Assembly: GCA_017940955.1 (NCBI GenBank)
Contig: JAGAXP010000215.1
Span: 1-21,782 of the forward strand
Reading direction: 5' to 3'
Length of the DNA stretch: 21,782 bases
Origin: Oribacterium sp.
Lineage (GTDB): Bacteria > Bacillota_A > Clostridia > Lachnospirales > Lachnospiraceae
The position numbers were made by a program, and so were the translations under genes. Below, piece by piece: positions 14,715 to 21,221 of the stretch; the first letter of the stretch is position 1, and each line of letters opens with the position of its first letter. The notes under the pieces were generated by a model, which worked only from the letters and a program-made list of their open reading frames with translations, ran no database searches and was not told where the DNA came from.

Positions 14715-14775
14715 ATCTATTAACGCTGTTTTTGAGCCTTAATATCTGACACACAGATGCACATCTATCCGGCTC
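14715..14775 (-). promoter_or_regulatory. Structured leader element before gmk (copy 2)
   Basis: Plus-strand coordinates: outer stem GAGCC (14734-14738) pairs with GGCTC (14771-14775); inner stem ATCTG (14744-14748) pairs with CAGAT (14754-14758). CTATTAACGCTG on the start-codon side matches the fakA copy. It lies downstream of the extended -10 at 14818-14826, so it should be in the gmk mRNA, ending 34 nt before the ATG. Homologous to the element before fakA, with a compensatory change in the outer stem. Confidence 0.55.
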
Positions 14776-14817
14776 TATAAATGCCATCAAAACTCTCTGC
14801 TTTATACAGGATTCCGA

Positions 14818-14826
14818 ATTATACCA
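14818..14826 (-). promoter_or_regulatory. Extended -10 promoter for the gmk operon
   Basis: The minus strand reads TGGTATAAT, a TGn extension plus a perfect -10, giving a leader of about 110 nt that contains the structured element. No good -35 is seen. Confidence 0.55.
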
Positions 14827-14900
14827 TAAAAACCCGCCATCCACACATACGAGTATTTAACATTGGCAAAAGCCGGTTCTGCATGACAGTGTTAATGTTA

Positions 14901-15782
14901 TCACTCCAGATTCTGAATCTGCTCTCTTATCTTCTCTATCAGAGTTTTGAGTCCGATAGCATCATCTGAAATTATAAGATCATTAGCCTTGCTGAGGGTT
15001 GTATTGGCCTCACGGTTCATCTCCTGTGCCAGGAAATCAAGTTCTCTTCCCACAGAGCCGCCCTTTTCGAGCTTTTCCCTCATATTTTTCATATGACTGT
15101 GGAGGCGAACCCTCTCTTCATCCGTACAGGTCTTGTCAGAATACATGGTAACTTCCTGGACTATACGTGATTCATCGATTCCGGCAGTTCCAAGCAGTTC
15201 TTCAACCTTCGTACGAAGCTTTTGTTCAAATGCTGCCGCAATTTCAGGAGATCTCTCATCGATTCTTTCGACGATGGCTTCCATTTCATCAAGCTTTTCG
15301 AGAAGATCCGCTTTGAGATTTTCGCCCTCCCGAACTCTGGTATCAACAAAATCAGATAATGCCTTACGCAATGCAGGATTAAGTCTTTCCCAAAGCTTGT
15401 CATCATTTTCAGAGTCTTCCGAAATAACAAGTACATCCGGCAGGTTGGCAATGTTTGTTACTTTAACATTATCATCCACACTGAGCTCGCTGCTGATCCT
15501 GCGAATAGCCTCAAGATACTCTCTTGCCAGGTCCATATTGAGGCGCAAGGACTTTGAACCTTCCGAAAACTCTTCATAGGTAACGAAAAGGTCGACTTTT
15601 CCTCTGGAAATAAACTCCTTGATAGTATTACGGATATCGGCTTCAAGTGCATTGAACTTCTTCGGCATCTTGATGTTAAGATCAAGAAAACGCGAATTAA
15701 CCGACTTAACTTCAACTGACAAACGGTAAATATCATTGGATATCTCGCATCTGCCAAATCCGGTCATACTTTTTAAATCCAT
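14901..15782 (-). CDS. yicC: YicC/YloC family endoribonuclease
   Basis: 293 aa. YicC/YloC proteins are endoribonucleases implicated in RNA turnover and growth at high temperature. The N-terminus MDLKSMTGFGRCEI is the family hallmark. The N-terminal domain runs to about 155 (SVEVKSVNSRFLDLNIKMPK), and the C-terminal DUF1732 domain has YSDKTCTDEERVRLHSHMKNM and GRELDFLAQEMNREANTTLSKAND. A longer frame continues upstream to 15893, but that stretch is the palindromic repeat. The ATG at 15782 is chosen because AAAGGGG lies about 7 nt upstream and the family begins there. The gene is divergent from rqcH. Its predicted leader (about 190 nt) traverses the palindromic repeat. Confidence 0.95.
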   Translation of the reverse strand: MDLKSMTGFGRCEISNDIYRLSVEVKSVNSRFLDLNIKMPKKFNALEADIRNTIKEFISRGKVDLFVTYEEFSEGSKSLRLNMDLAREYLEAIRRISSELSVDDNVKVTNIANLPDVLVISEDSENDDKLWERLNPALRKALSDFVDTRVREGENLKADLLEKLDEMEAIVERIDERSPEIAAAFEQKLRTKVEELLGTAGIDESRIVQEVTMYSDKTCTDEERVRLHSHMKNMREKLEKGGSVGRELDFLAQEMNREANTTLSKANDLIISDDAIGLKTLIEKIREQIQNLE

Positions 15783-15813
15783 AACATACCCCTTTGAAAA
15801 CATATGATATTTT

Positions 15814-15916
15814 TGTAACAGTTCCGCCTGCGGGCCATGGGGAGGGAGTTGGTGGTCTATTTTAGGGAAATGGACCACCAACCCCGTCCCCATGGTCCAC
15901 TGACTGAACTGCTACA
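15814..15916. repeat. Long palindromic repeat, CCGTCCCC family (copy A)
   Basis: 103-bp imperfect palindrome. Outer arms TGTAACAGTTC (15814-15824) and GAACTGCTACA (15906-15916); inner arms include CCATGGGGA with its complement TCCCCATGG, and GTTGGTGGTC with GGACCACCAAC, around an AT-rich centre. The right half shares about 36 nt with copy B at 21153-21191. No transposase is nearby. Looks like a non-autonomous REP/MITE-like element placed in the yicC leader. Confidence 0.7.
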
Positions 15917-15956
15917 TTTTTTTGATATGTCGGAAATTGATGCCCCCGTCTGCGAC

Positions 15957-15983
15957 TTGTCTTTTCCGAACATTTGTTATAAA
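15957..15983 (+). promoter_or_regulatory. Candidate rqcH promoter
   Basis: TTGTCT (15957-15962) precedes an extended -10 TGTTATAAA (15975-15983) by a short 15-nt spacer. Its -10 overlaps by one base the -10 of the opposing yicC promoter. Confidence 0.4.
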
Positions 15984-16011
15984 TTATAGTCTACCTATAA
16001 AAATAAGTAAA
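15983..16011 (-). promoter_or_regulatory. Candidate yicC promoter
   Basis: On the minus strand TTTACT (16011-16006), a 17-nt spacer and a perfect TATAAT (15988-15983). It is divergent from, and overlaps, the rqcH promoter, so the two should compete for polymerase. Confidence 0.45.
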
Positions 16012-16043
16012 GTTAAAGAAATTACGGAAAGAAGGTTGGTTCA

Positions 16044-17819
16044 ATGGCATACGATGGCTTGGTTGTATCTGCAACCGTTAAGGAGTTTCGGGAAAACCTG
16101 ATCGGTGGAAAAATATCCAAAATCACACAGCCGGAAAAGGATGAGATTGATTTAACTATCAGAAACCAGAAGGATAATTATCGTTTGAAAATTTCTGTGA
16201 ATCCATCTCTTCCTCTTTGTATACTCACAGAAGAAAAGAAGCTATCCCCCATGGCGGTACCGACCTTTTGCATGGCACTCAGGAAACACATAGGTAACGG
16301 TGCCATAATTAATGTTATCCAGCCTGACCGGACTCTGGAAAAAGACGGGCTGGAAAGAGTTATCATTTTCGAAATTGAGCATCTGGATGAAATGGGCGAT
16401 CTCGGAAAGCGCTACTTATCTGTTGAATTGATGGGAAAATATTCAAATCTCATACTCTACAGAGAGGACCGGACCATCATTGATTCCGTAAAACGCATTT
16501 CTGTTTCACAGTCCTCTGTCAGGGAAGTATTGCCCAACAGACCATATTTTATACCGGATTCAGGGGATAAAAAGAATCCTCTGGAACTTGATAAGGAAAC
16601 CTTTGCAAATCTTATAGGTAATATGCCGGAGCCTGCATTCAAGGCTTTGTTCCATGGAATAACGGGCCTCAGTCCTCTCACAGCTTCAGAAATCTGCCAT
16701 GTGAGCCGGGTGGATCCGGATCTTTCAGCCAACTGTCTGGAGCCGGAAGCATTGGCCAGACTTTACATTGCTTTCCATGACATAATCGAGAAAACCGTTT
16801 CTCTTTCCGGACCGGATCCCGTGATCATTTATAAAGACGGAGTGCCTTCTGACTTTTCCGCCTTTGATCTTTCCATATATGAAGAGGATCCTAAATACGA
16901 AGTACGCCACTTCTCCTCCATGAGCGAAGTTATCAACCAGTTCTACAACGAAAAGGACAAGAGTTCCCGTATGCGCCAGAGATCCACGGATCTGAGAAAA
17001 GTGGTTAGTACTCTTATGGAACGTACCTCAAAGAAGCTTAACATCCAGGAAAAGCAGCTTAAAGACACAGAGGGCATGGATAAATTCCGTGTATACGGAG
17101 AGCTTCTTCATACTTATGGCTATTCACTGGAAGGCGGCGAGGATCATCTGACTTGTGAGAATTTCTATACCAATGAAGAGATCACCATCCCTCTCAAAAA
17201 GGATCTTACAGCATCTGAGAACGCAAAGCATTACCTTGAAAAGTACGACAAGCTTAAACGCACCAAGGAAAATGTCACCGTTCAGCTCAGAGAAACCAGG
17301 CTTGAGCTTGAGCATCTGGAGTCTATACAGACATCTCTTGATATAGCCGAAAGCGAAGAAGATCTTCAGGATATCAGAAGAGAAATGAGCGATTATGGTT
17401 TCATCCATAAGGTTCAGGGTAAAGAAAAAGCCAAGCTTCAGCGTAAATCAAAGCCCTATCACTTTGTTTCCGAAGACGGCTACGAAATTTTTGTCGGAAA
17501 GAACAATTACCAGAACGAAGATGTTACTTTCAAAATAGGTGACGGCGGAGACCTGTGGTTCCATGCGAAGAATGTCGCAGGCTCCCATGTCATCGTAAAA
17601 ACCGGCGGACAGAATATGGAAGAAATTCCCGACAGACTCTTCATCGAAGCCGCAGGACTGGCAGCCTACTACTCTTCTCACCGCAACGACCAGAAGGTTG
17701 AAGTAGACTATACAATCAGGAAGAATCTCAAGAAGGTGCCTAATGCCGCTCCCGGATTCGTTATTTACCACCAGAACTGGTCCGTCACCGTTGAACCGAA
17801 AAACATGACAGAGAACTAA
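16044..17819 (+). CDS. rqcH: RqcH/Rqc2 homologue (NFACT family), ribosome-associated quality control
   Basis: 591 aa. RqcH binds 50S subunits carrying stalled nascent chains and recruits tRNA-Ala to add C-terminal alanine tails that mark them for degradation. Older annotation calls it fibronectin-binding protein FbpA. Domains: NFACT-N (about 1-230, starting MAYDGLVVSATVKEF), HhH region, coiled-coil arms (about 300-450), and NFACT-R (about 455-580) with KPYHFVSEDGYEIFVGKNN and DLWFHAKNVAGSHV. The conserved Asp-Arg of NFACT-N reads Glu-Arg here (E104-R105 in GLERVIIFE), a conservative change; the ELMGKYSN loop is kept. The start has AAGAAGG upstream. One of only two plus-strand genes. It shares a bidirectional terminator with yebC. 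Confidence 0.95.
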   Translation: MAYDGLVVSATVKEFRENLIGGKISKITQPEKDEIDLTIRNQKDNYRLKISVNPSLPLCILTEEKKLSPMAVPTFCMALRKHIGNGAIINVIQPDRTLEKDGLERVIIFEIEHLDEMGDLGKRYLSVELMGKYSNLILYREDRTIIDSVKRISVSQSSVREVLPNRPYFIPDSGDKKNPLELDKETFANLIGNMPEPAFKALFHGITGLSPLTASEICHVSRVDPDLSANCLEPEALARLYIAFHDIIEKTVSLSGPDPVIIYKDGVPSDFSAFDLSIYEEDPKYEVRHFSSMSEVINQFYNEKDKSSRMRQRSTDLRKVVSTLMERTSKKLNIQEKQLKDTEGMDKFRVYGELLHTYGYSLEGGEDHLTCENFYTNEEITIPLKKDLTASENAKHYLEKYDKLKRTKENVTVQLRETRLELEHLESIQTSLDIAESEEDLQDIRREMSDYGFIHKVQGKEKAKLQRKSKPYHFVSEDGYEIFVGKNNYQNEDVTFKIGDGGDLWFHAKNVAGSHVIVKTGGQNMEEIPDRLFIEAAGLAAYYSSHRNDQKVEVDYTIRKNLKKVPNAAPGFVIYHQNWSVTVEPKNMTEN

Positions 17820-17859
17820 AAAATCCCCGCGCATCGGTATAAATCCGATGCGCGGGGAT
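17818..17859. terminator. Bidirectional terminator between rqcH and yebC
   Basis: A perfect 15-bp stem pairs 17823-17837 with 17845-17859 around TATAAAT. On the minus strand it is followed by TTTTTT (complement of 17823-17818), serving yebC. On the plus strand the following ATATTTATA is a weaker U-tract for rqcH. The A-run begins inside the rqcH TAA stop. Confidence 0.85.
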
Positions 17860-17873
17860 ATATTTATAGATAA

Positions 17874-18632
17874 TTACTGAACGCTGTCGTCATTCTCCTC
17901 TTCCCAGTTGGTGTAAACATTCTGAACATCCTCAGAAGCATCAAGAAGATCGAGAGTTCTGCGAAGTCCCTTTACTGCCTCAGGGTCTGTTACTGATACG
18001 TAGTTCTGAGGAACCATAACCACATCTGCCTCAGCCATAGGGATGCCCTGCTTCTCGATGTTGGCACGAACCTCATCAAAATCTGAAGGAGCTGTGTAAA
18101 TTACGTATGAATCTTCCTCATCCTGGATATCCTCAGCACCTGCTTCGATAGCCATATCCATAAGAGTATCGAAATCCTTATCAAGATCATCCATAGCTTC
18201 CTTATCAAGGATGATCTGTCCCTTCTCATCGAACATGAAGGAAACCGCACCCTGGGTTGCAAGTGAGCCTTTTCCCTTTGTAAAAGCGGAACGAATATCT
18301 GCAGCTGCACGGTTCTTGTTATCTGTAAGTACCTTTACGATAAGGGCAACACCGTTAGGGCCGTAACCCTCGTACTGAAGCTCCTCAAAGTTATCTGCCT
18401 CCATGGATCCTGCAGCCTTCTTGATACCGTTGTTGATAGTATCGTTAGGCATGTTGTTTGCCTTAGCCTTTGCGATAACGGCTGCAAGCTTAGAGTTGTT
18501 GGAAGGGTCAGGACCGCCGGCTTTAACAGCAAGCGCAATCTCATGGCCGATCATAGTGAAAATTTTGCCCTTAGCAGCATCATTCTTTTCTTTCTTTGCT
18601 CTAATATTAGAAAATTTTGAATGTCCTGACAT
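17874..18632 (-). CDS. yebC: YebC/PmpR family protein (transcription or translation regulator)
   Basis: 252 aa, typical. YebC-family proteins were described as DNA-binding regulators and more recently as translation factors easing stalling at proline stretches. The hallmark N-terminus MSGHSKFSNIRAKKEKNDAAKGKIFTMIG is present, as are NMPNDTINNGIKKAAG and ELQYEGYGPNGVALIVKVLTDN. It starts with GGAG 8 nt upstream of the ATG and has its own candidate promoter and a strong terminator, so it is probably monocistronic. Its neighbour rqcH also deals with stalled ribosomes, but the genes are convergent, so a functional link is only suggestive. Confidence 0.96.
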   Translation of the reverse strand: MSGHSKFSNIRAKKEKNDAAKGKIFTMIGHEIALAVKAGGPDPSNNSKLAAVIAKAKANNMPNDTINNGIKKAAGSMEADNFEELQYEGYGPNGVALIVKVLTDNKNRAAADIRSAFTKGKGSLATQGAVSFMFDEKGQIILDKEAMDDLDKDFDTLMDMAIEAGAEDIQDEEDSYVIYTAPSDFDEVRANIEKQGIPMAEADVVMVPQNYVSVTDPEAVKGLRRTLDLLDASEDVQNVYTNWEEENDDSVQ

Positions 18633-18723
18633 ATCTTTCTCCTCATATCATAAATTACTAAATCCTCGGTTTCCAGAGTAAATAATACTCCATGACCGGA
18701 CTTTCTATAAATCAAACTCTAGT

Positions 18724-18752
18724 ACTATAACGTAAAATGTGAATAGAATCAA
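18724..18752 (-). promoter_or_regulatory. Candidate yebC promoter
   Basis: On the minus strand TTGATT (18752-18747), a 17-nt spacer and TATAGT (18729-18724); leader of about 85 nt. It begins 15 nt downstream (in the minus direction) of the perfect hairpin at 18767-18810. Confidence 0.5.
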
Positions 18753-18766
18753 GAGGGATATAGAAT

Positions 18767-18810
18767 TCCACCGGGGACGGTTCTCTCCGGCGAGAACCGT
18801 CCCCGGTGGA
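18767..18810. repeat. Perfect 19-bp inverted repeat with CCGTCCCC core (copy C)
   Basis: 18767-18785 and 18792-18810 are exact complements around a 6-nt TCCGGC loop; the arm is TCCACCGGGGACGGTTCTC. It lies 24 nt after the nnrD stop and just upstream of the yebC promoter. No T-run follows on either strand, so it is not a canonical terminator, though it could protect the 3' end of nnrD mRNA. It shares the CCGTCCCC core with copies A and B but not their arms. Confidence 0.8.
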
Positions 18811-18834
18811 CTATTACTAATCTTTTCCCTAAAC

Positions 18835-19791
18835 TTATTTTTCACCAAATGAAATACTGTCAATTACAGTTCCGAGTTTATCGGCGGTATCCCGGGCGAG
18901 CACTCCGTTAACTCCAAAGGTTTTGGCAGCTTCTCTTCCGGCTTCGGCATGGATGAGCACTGCGGTAACTACTGCTCTGTACGCGGTTTCAATCGGGTTC
19001 AGTGCCATATCAAGAGCTGCCGAGGGTCTCATCAGGGCATAAAGGCCTGCGATGGCGCCGCTCAGAACGTCACCGGAACCTCCCTTACTGAGAGCGGGAC
19101 TGGATTCAATATTTTGAAACAGGACTTCCTGTGAAGCTTCACAGATCAGTGTATGCGAACCCTTCATGACAGTTATCAGACCAAACTCTTTGGAGATTTT
19201 CCCGGCGTAGTATTCCGGATTTCTGACCACCTCCGATAATTCACATTCCGCAAGACGACTCATTTCCATGGGATGCGGTGTGATAACCACAGGGATATCT
19301 TTCGCCACGGACTTCAATTTATCTTTGAGATGAGGCATTAAACTTATTATGTTGAGGCCATCCGCATCTACTATAAGAATCGGATGTTTTTCCTCTGCCT
19401 TATCAACCCATCTATCAGATACAGCATTCAGTACTTCTTCTACCATATCCTTGCTGAGATCGCCGGTTCCCATACCGGGTCCCAGCACCAGAATATCCGC
19501 CCAGCCGGCATTTCTCTCAGCCGCTTCCTGAAGATCTGTTTCCTCATTATAAGCTTCAAATATGGCTTCCGGCAGTAATGTCTGAAGAATCAGTCGGTTG
19601 TCTTCATGAGTGAGGTACTTAACGAGTCCGGCACCTGTCCGATATGCCGCAAGAGCTGAAAGATAGGCAGCGCCGCTCATCCCTTTACTTCCCGCAACTA
19701 TAAGAACCTTCCCATAGGTACCCTTGTGACTACTCTCAATCCGCTTTGGTATGTATGTATAAAACTTTGAAGCATCTGTATCTTTATCCAA
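18835..19791 (-). CDS. nnrD: ADP-dependent (S)-NAD(P)H-hydrate dehydratase, stand-alone
   Basis: 318 aa. Repairs hydrated NADH/NADPH to the normal coenzyme using ADP. Carbohydrate-kinase fold (PF01256 type): KVLIVAGSKGMSGAAYLSA (28-46), LVLGPGMG (101-108), VDADGLN (141-147), TPHPMEMSRL (171-180), and the catalytic-region SKGGSGDVLSGAIAGL (235-250). In most bacteria this domain is fused behind the NnrE epimerase; that half is missing here, and the first 27 residues are only a short leader. The start is a TTG at 19791, chosen because GGAGG lies 7 nt upstream and no ATG occurs before residue 38, inside the fold. It lies downstream of acpS, a classic pairing, across an unusually long 159-nt gap. 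Confidence 0.93.
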   Translation of the reverse strand: MDKDTDASKFYTYIPKRIESSHKGTYGKVLIVAGSKGMSGAAYLSALAAYRTGAGLVKYLTHEDNRLILQTLLPEAIFEAYNEETDLQEAAERNAGWADILVLGPGMGTGDLSKDMVEEVLNAVSDRWVDKAEEKHPILIVDADGLNIISLMPHLKDKLKSVAKDIPVVITPHPMEMSRLAECELSEVVRNPEYYAGKISKEFGLITVMKGSHTLICEASQEVLFQNIESSPALSKGGSGDVLSGAIAGLYALMRPSAALDMALNPIETAYRAVVTAVLIHAEAGREAAKTFGVNGVLARDTADKLGTVIDSISFGEK

Positions 19792-19807
19792 ACTTCCACC
19801 TCCGTAA

Positions 19808-19930
19808 ATGAAATCAATGAAACATATTGAAGTTCGTCAGCTTTATCCTTTTAGCAATAAACATAGTGGCTGTAGTTATCTTGTAGGGCAATCAGCTAAA
19901 AAGCCCGTTTGCAGAACTTTTCGGCATTGA
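19808..19930 (+). other. Possible 40-codon frame in the acpS-nnrD gap
   Basis: An ATG at 19808 opens 40 codons to TGA at 19928, filling most of the acpS-nnrD gap on the strand opposite to both genes. The predicted peptide begins MKSMKHIEVRQLYPFSNKHS. There is no Shine-Dalgarno (upstream is the complement of the nnrD one) and no recognisable domain. The DNA also contains an inverted repeat, TTTTAGC (19849-19855) with GCTAAAA (19895-19901). More likely a remnant or chance frame than a gene. Confidence 0.15.
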
Positions 19931-19950
19931 TAAGCGGCAGATATATGATC

Positions 19951-20310
19951 TTATCCTTCCAGAACCGCAAATGCCGACACCAGATCTTTTGTGTCTGTTA
20001 TGGATAAGTGTATGGCTTTTCCGCCAAGCTCTGCAAATTTCTTTTGTGCATTACCGTGGAGTACAGCATAAGGTTTTCCTTTTTCATCCCTGAGGATCTC
20101 TATCTCAGAGGGACGTATCCCCTCGGTAAAACCTGTACCGAAGCACTTGACGATACATTCCTTACATGCAAAATCGCCGGCAAGCATCGAATCTTTATCA
20201 GATGCCTGCCGACGCTCTTCTTCGGAAAAAATACGTTCCACAGTTTTGTTTCTTCTTGTATTTTTAATGCGGCTGATCTCAATAAGATCAGTTCCGATTC
20301 CAATGATCAT
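19951..20310 (-). CDS. acpS: Holo-[acyl-carrier-protein] synthase
   Basis: 119 aa, typical. Transfers 4'-phosphopantetheine from CoA to ACP. MIIGIGTDLIEISRI provides the metal-binding D8, and FACKECIVKCFGTGF carries the second acidic ligand E51 followed by the conserved GTG. LHGNAQKKFAE and HLSITDTKDLVSAFAVLE complete the family pattern. It starts 20 nt after the rex stop with a weak AGGA site, so it is probably co-transcribed from the rex promoter. It uses the CoA made via CoaD, encoded elsewhere in the window, but they are not in the same operon. Confidence 0.96.
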   Translation of the reverse strand: MIIGIGTDLIEISRIKNTRRNKTVERIFSEEERRQASDKDSMLAGDFACKECIVKCFGTGFTEGIRPSEIEILRDEKGKPYAVLHGNAQKKFAELGGKAIHLSITDTKDLVSAFAVLEG

Positions 20311-20330
20311 AACCGAATCCTATCAATCAT

Positions 20331-20966
20331 TTAATCTTCAATAGCCTCGCCCATACGATAGCTGAGTCTCATAAGTGATTCCGAAAGGTGAACATTCTCA
20401 ATAACAATATTATCAGGAACATCCAGATCCACATGTGCAAAATTCCATATGCCCACAATTCCTGCATCTATGAGCTGCTCAACAACTTTAATTGCCGGAC
20501 CCTTAGGGATACACACTGCAGCCATTTTGATATCGTTCTCTTTGATGACACTTTCAAGCTTCTCCATAGGCTGGATCTGGATTTCTCCAACCATATTACC
20601 GATAATGCTCGGATCCTTATCAAAGATAGCCTTGACAATAAAGCCTCTCTTACGGAAATTTGTGTAATTGGCAAGTGCCTGTCCGAGATGTCCTGCACCA
20701 ACTATGATCATCTCATGTTCATTGTCAATGTTTAAGATCTTGGCAATCTCATCATGGAGATTCTTGATATTATATCCGTATCCCTGCTGACCGAAACCAC
20801 CAAAATTGTTCAAATCCTGTCTGATTTGGGAAGCAGTAAGCTTCATACGCTTGCTGAGCTCACTTGAAGAAATACGTTCGATGCCCTGATCCATAAGATC
20901 TTCAAGGTAACGATAATACCTGGGAAGTCTCTGGATAACTGCCTGTGAAATATCTTTCTTAGCCAT
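20331..20966 (-). CDS. rex: Redox-sensing transcriptional repressor Rex
   Basis: 211 aa, typical. Rex represses fermentation and NADH-oxidising genes when NAD+/NADH is high and releases DNA on binding NADH. The N-terminal winged helix spans about 1-78 (AVIQRLPRYYRYLEDL, SSELSKRMKLTASQIRQDLNNFG with the recognition helix). A Rossmann domain follows with VGAGHLGQALANY (89-101, GxGxxG) and DKDPSIIG. The C-terminal swapped helix includes NVHLSESLMRLSYRM. GAGGG lies 7 nt before the ATG. The promoter is perfect consensus and overlaps Rex-like sites, suggesting autoregulation. It leads a probable rex-acpS-nnrD transcript. Confidence 0.98.
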   Translation of the reverse strand: MAKKDISQAVIQRLPRYYRYLEDLMDQGIERISSSELSKRMKLTASQIRQDLNNFGGFGQQGYGYNIKNLHDEIAKILNIDNEHEMIIVGAGHLGQALANYTNFRKRGFIVKAIFDKDPSIIGNMVGEIQIQPMEKLESVIKENDIKMAAVCIPKGPAIKVVEQLIDAGIVGIWNFAHVDLDVPDNIVIENVHLSESLMRLSYRMGEAIED

Positions 20967-21059
20967 AAATATCCCTCTATACTTATTTAAAGATTATCTT
21001 CCTATTGCGATCTTTCGAACCTGAATGCGCTTTCAGTCCGCACAGACCCTTTGAGTGAT

Positions 21060-21088
21060 ATTATACATTTTTGTTAATATTATGTCAA
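21060..21088 (-). promoter_or_regulatory. Perfect consensus sigma-A promoter of rex
   Basis: On the minus strand TTGACA (21088-21083), 17 nt, TATAAT (21065-21060): both hexamers match consensus exactly. The expected transcript start is near 21053, giving a leader of about 87 nt containing a small hairpin (CTGAA at about 21030 with TTCAG). Confidence 0.85.
21071..21088. promoter_or_regulatory. Rex-like operator over the rex promoter (site 1)
   Basis: TTGTTAATATTATGTCAA has the clostridial Rex architecture TTGTTAA-N4-TTAACAA: left half 7/7, right half 4/7, with the outer CAA kept. It covers the -35 and much of the spacer, so binding would block polymerase. Confidence 0.5.
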
Positions 21089-21095
21089 AAAGAAG

Positions 21096-21113
21096 TTGTA
21101 GAATTCTTAACAA
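21096..21113. promoter_or_regulatory. Rex-like operator upstream of the rex -35 (site 2)
   Basis: TTGTAGAATTCTTAACAA fits TTGTTAA-N4-TTAACAA with a perfect right half and 5/7 in the left half. Its centre is 25 bp from site 1, which places both on nearly the same face of the helix if spacing is 10-10.5 bp per turn with a half-turn offset tolerance; cooperative binding is only a possibility. Confidence 0.5.
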
Positions 21114-21127
21114 TTAATGTGCTTTTC

Positions 21128-21191
21128 GTAGCAGTTCAGCCGGTGAACCACTAACCCCGTCCCCATGGTTCACCGACTGAACTGTTGCTAC
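21128..21191. repeat. Palindromic repeat, CCGTCCCC family (copy B)
   Basis: 64-bp imperfect palindrome: GTAGCAGTTCAGCCGGTGAACCA (written here as positions 21128-21150) faces its near-complement at 21166-21191, around a loop containing AACCCCGTCCCC. The right half matches copy A (15880-15915) with a few substitutions and a 3-nt indel; the inner left arm of copy A is missing. It separates the rex promoter region from the secreted-protein gene. Confidence 0.7.
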
Positions 21192-21221
21192 TTTTCTACT
21201 GAAATTTACAGAAACCAAAAA

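Noticed and set aside
15783..15893. Longer YicC reading frame through the palindromic repeat
   Set aside because: The family starts at MDLKSMTGFGR (15782) with its own AAAGGGG site; the upstream frame is repeat DNA.
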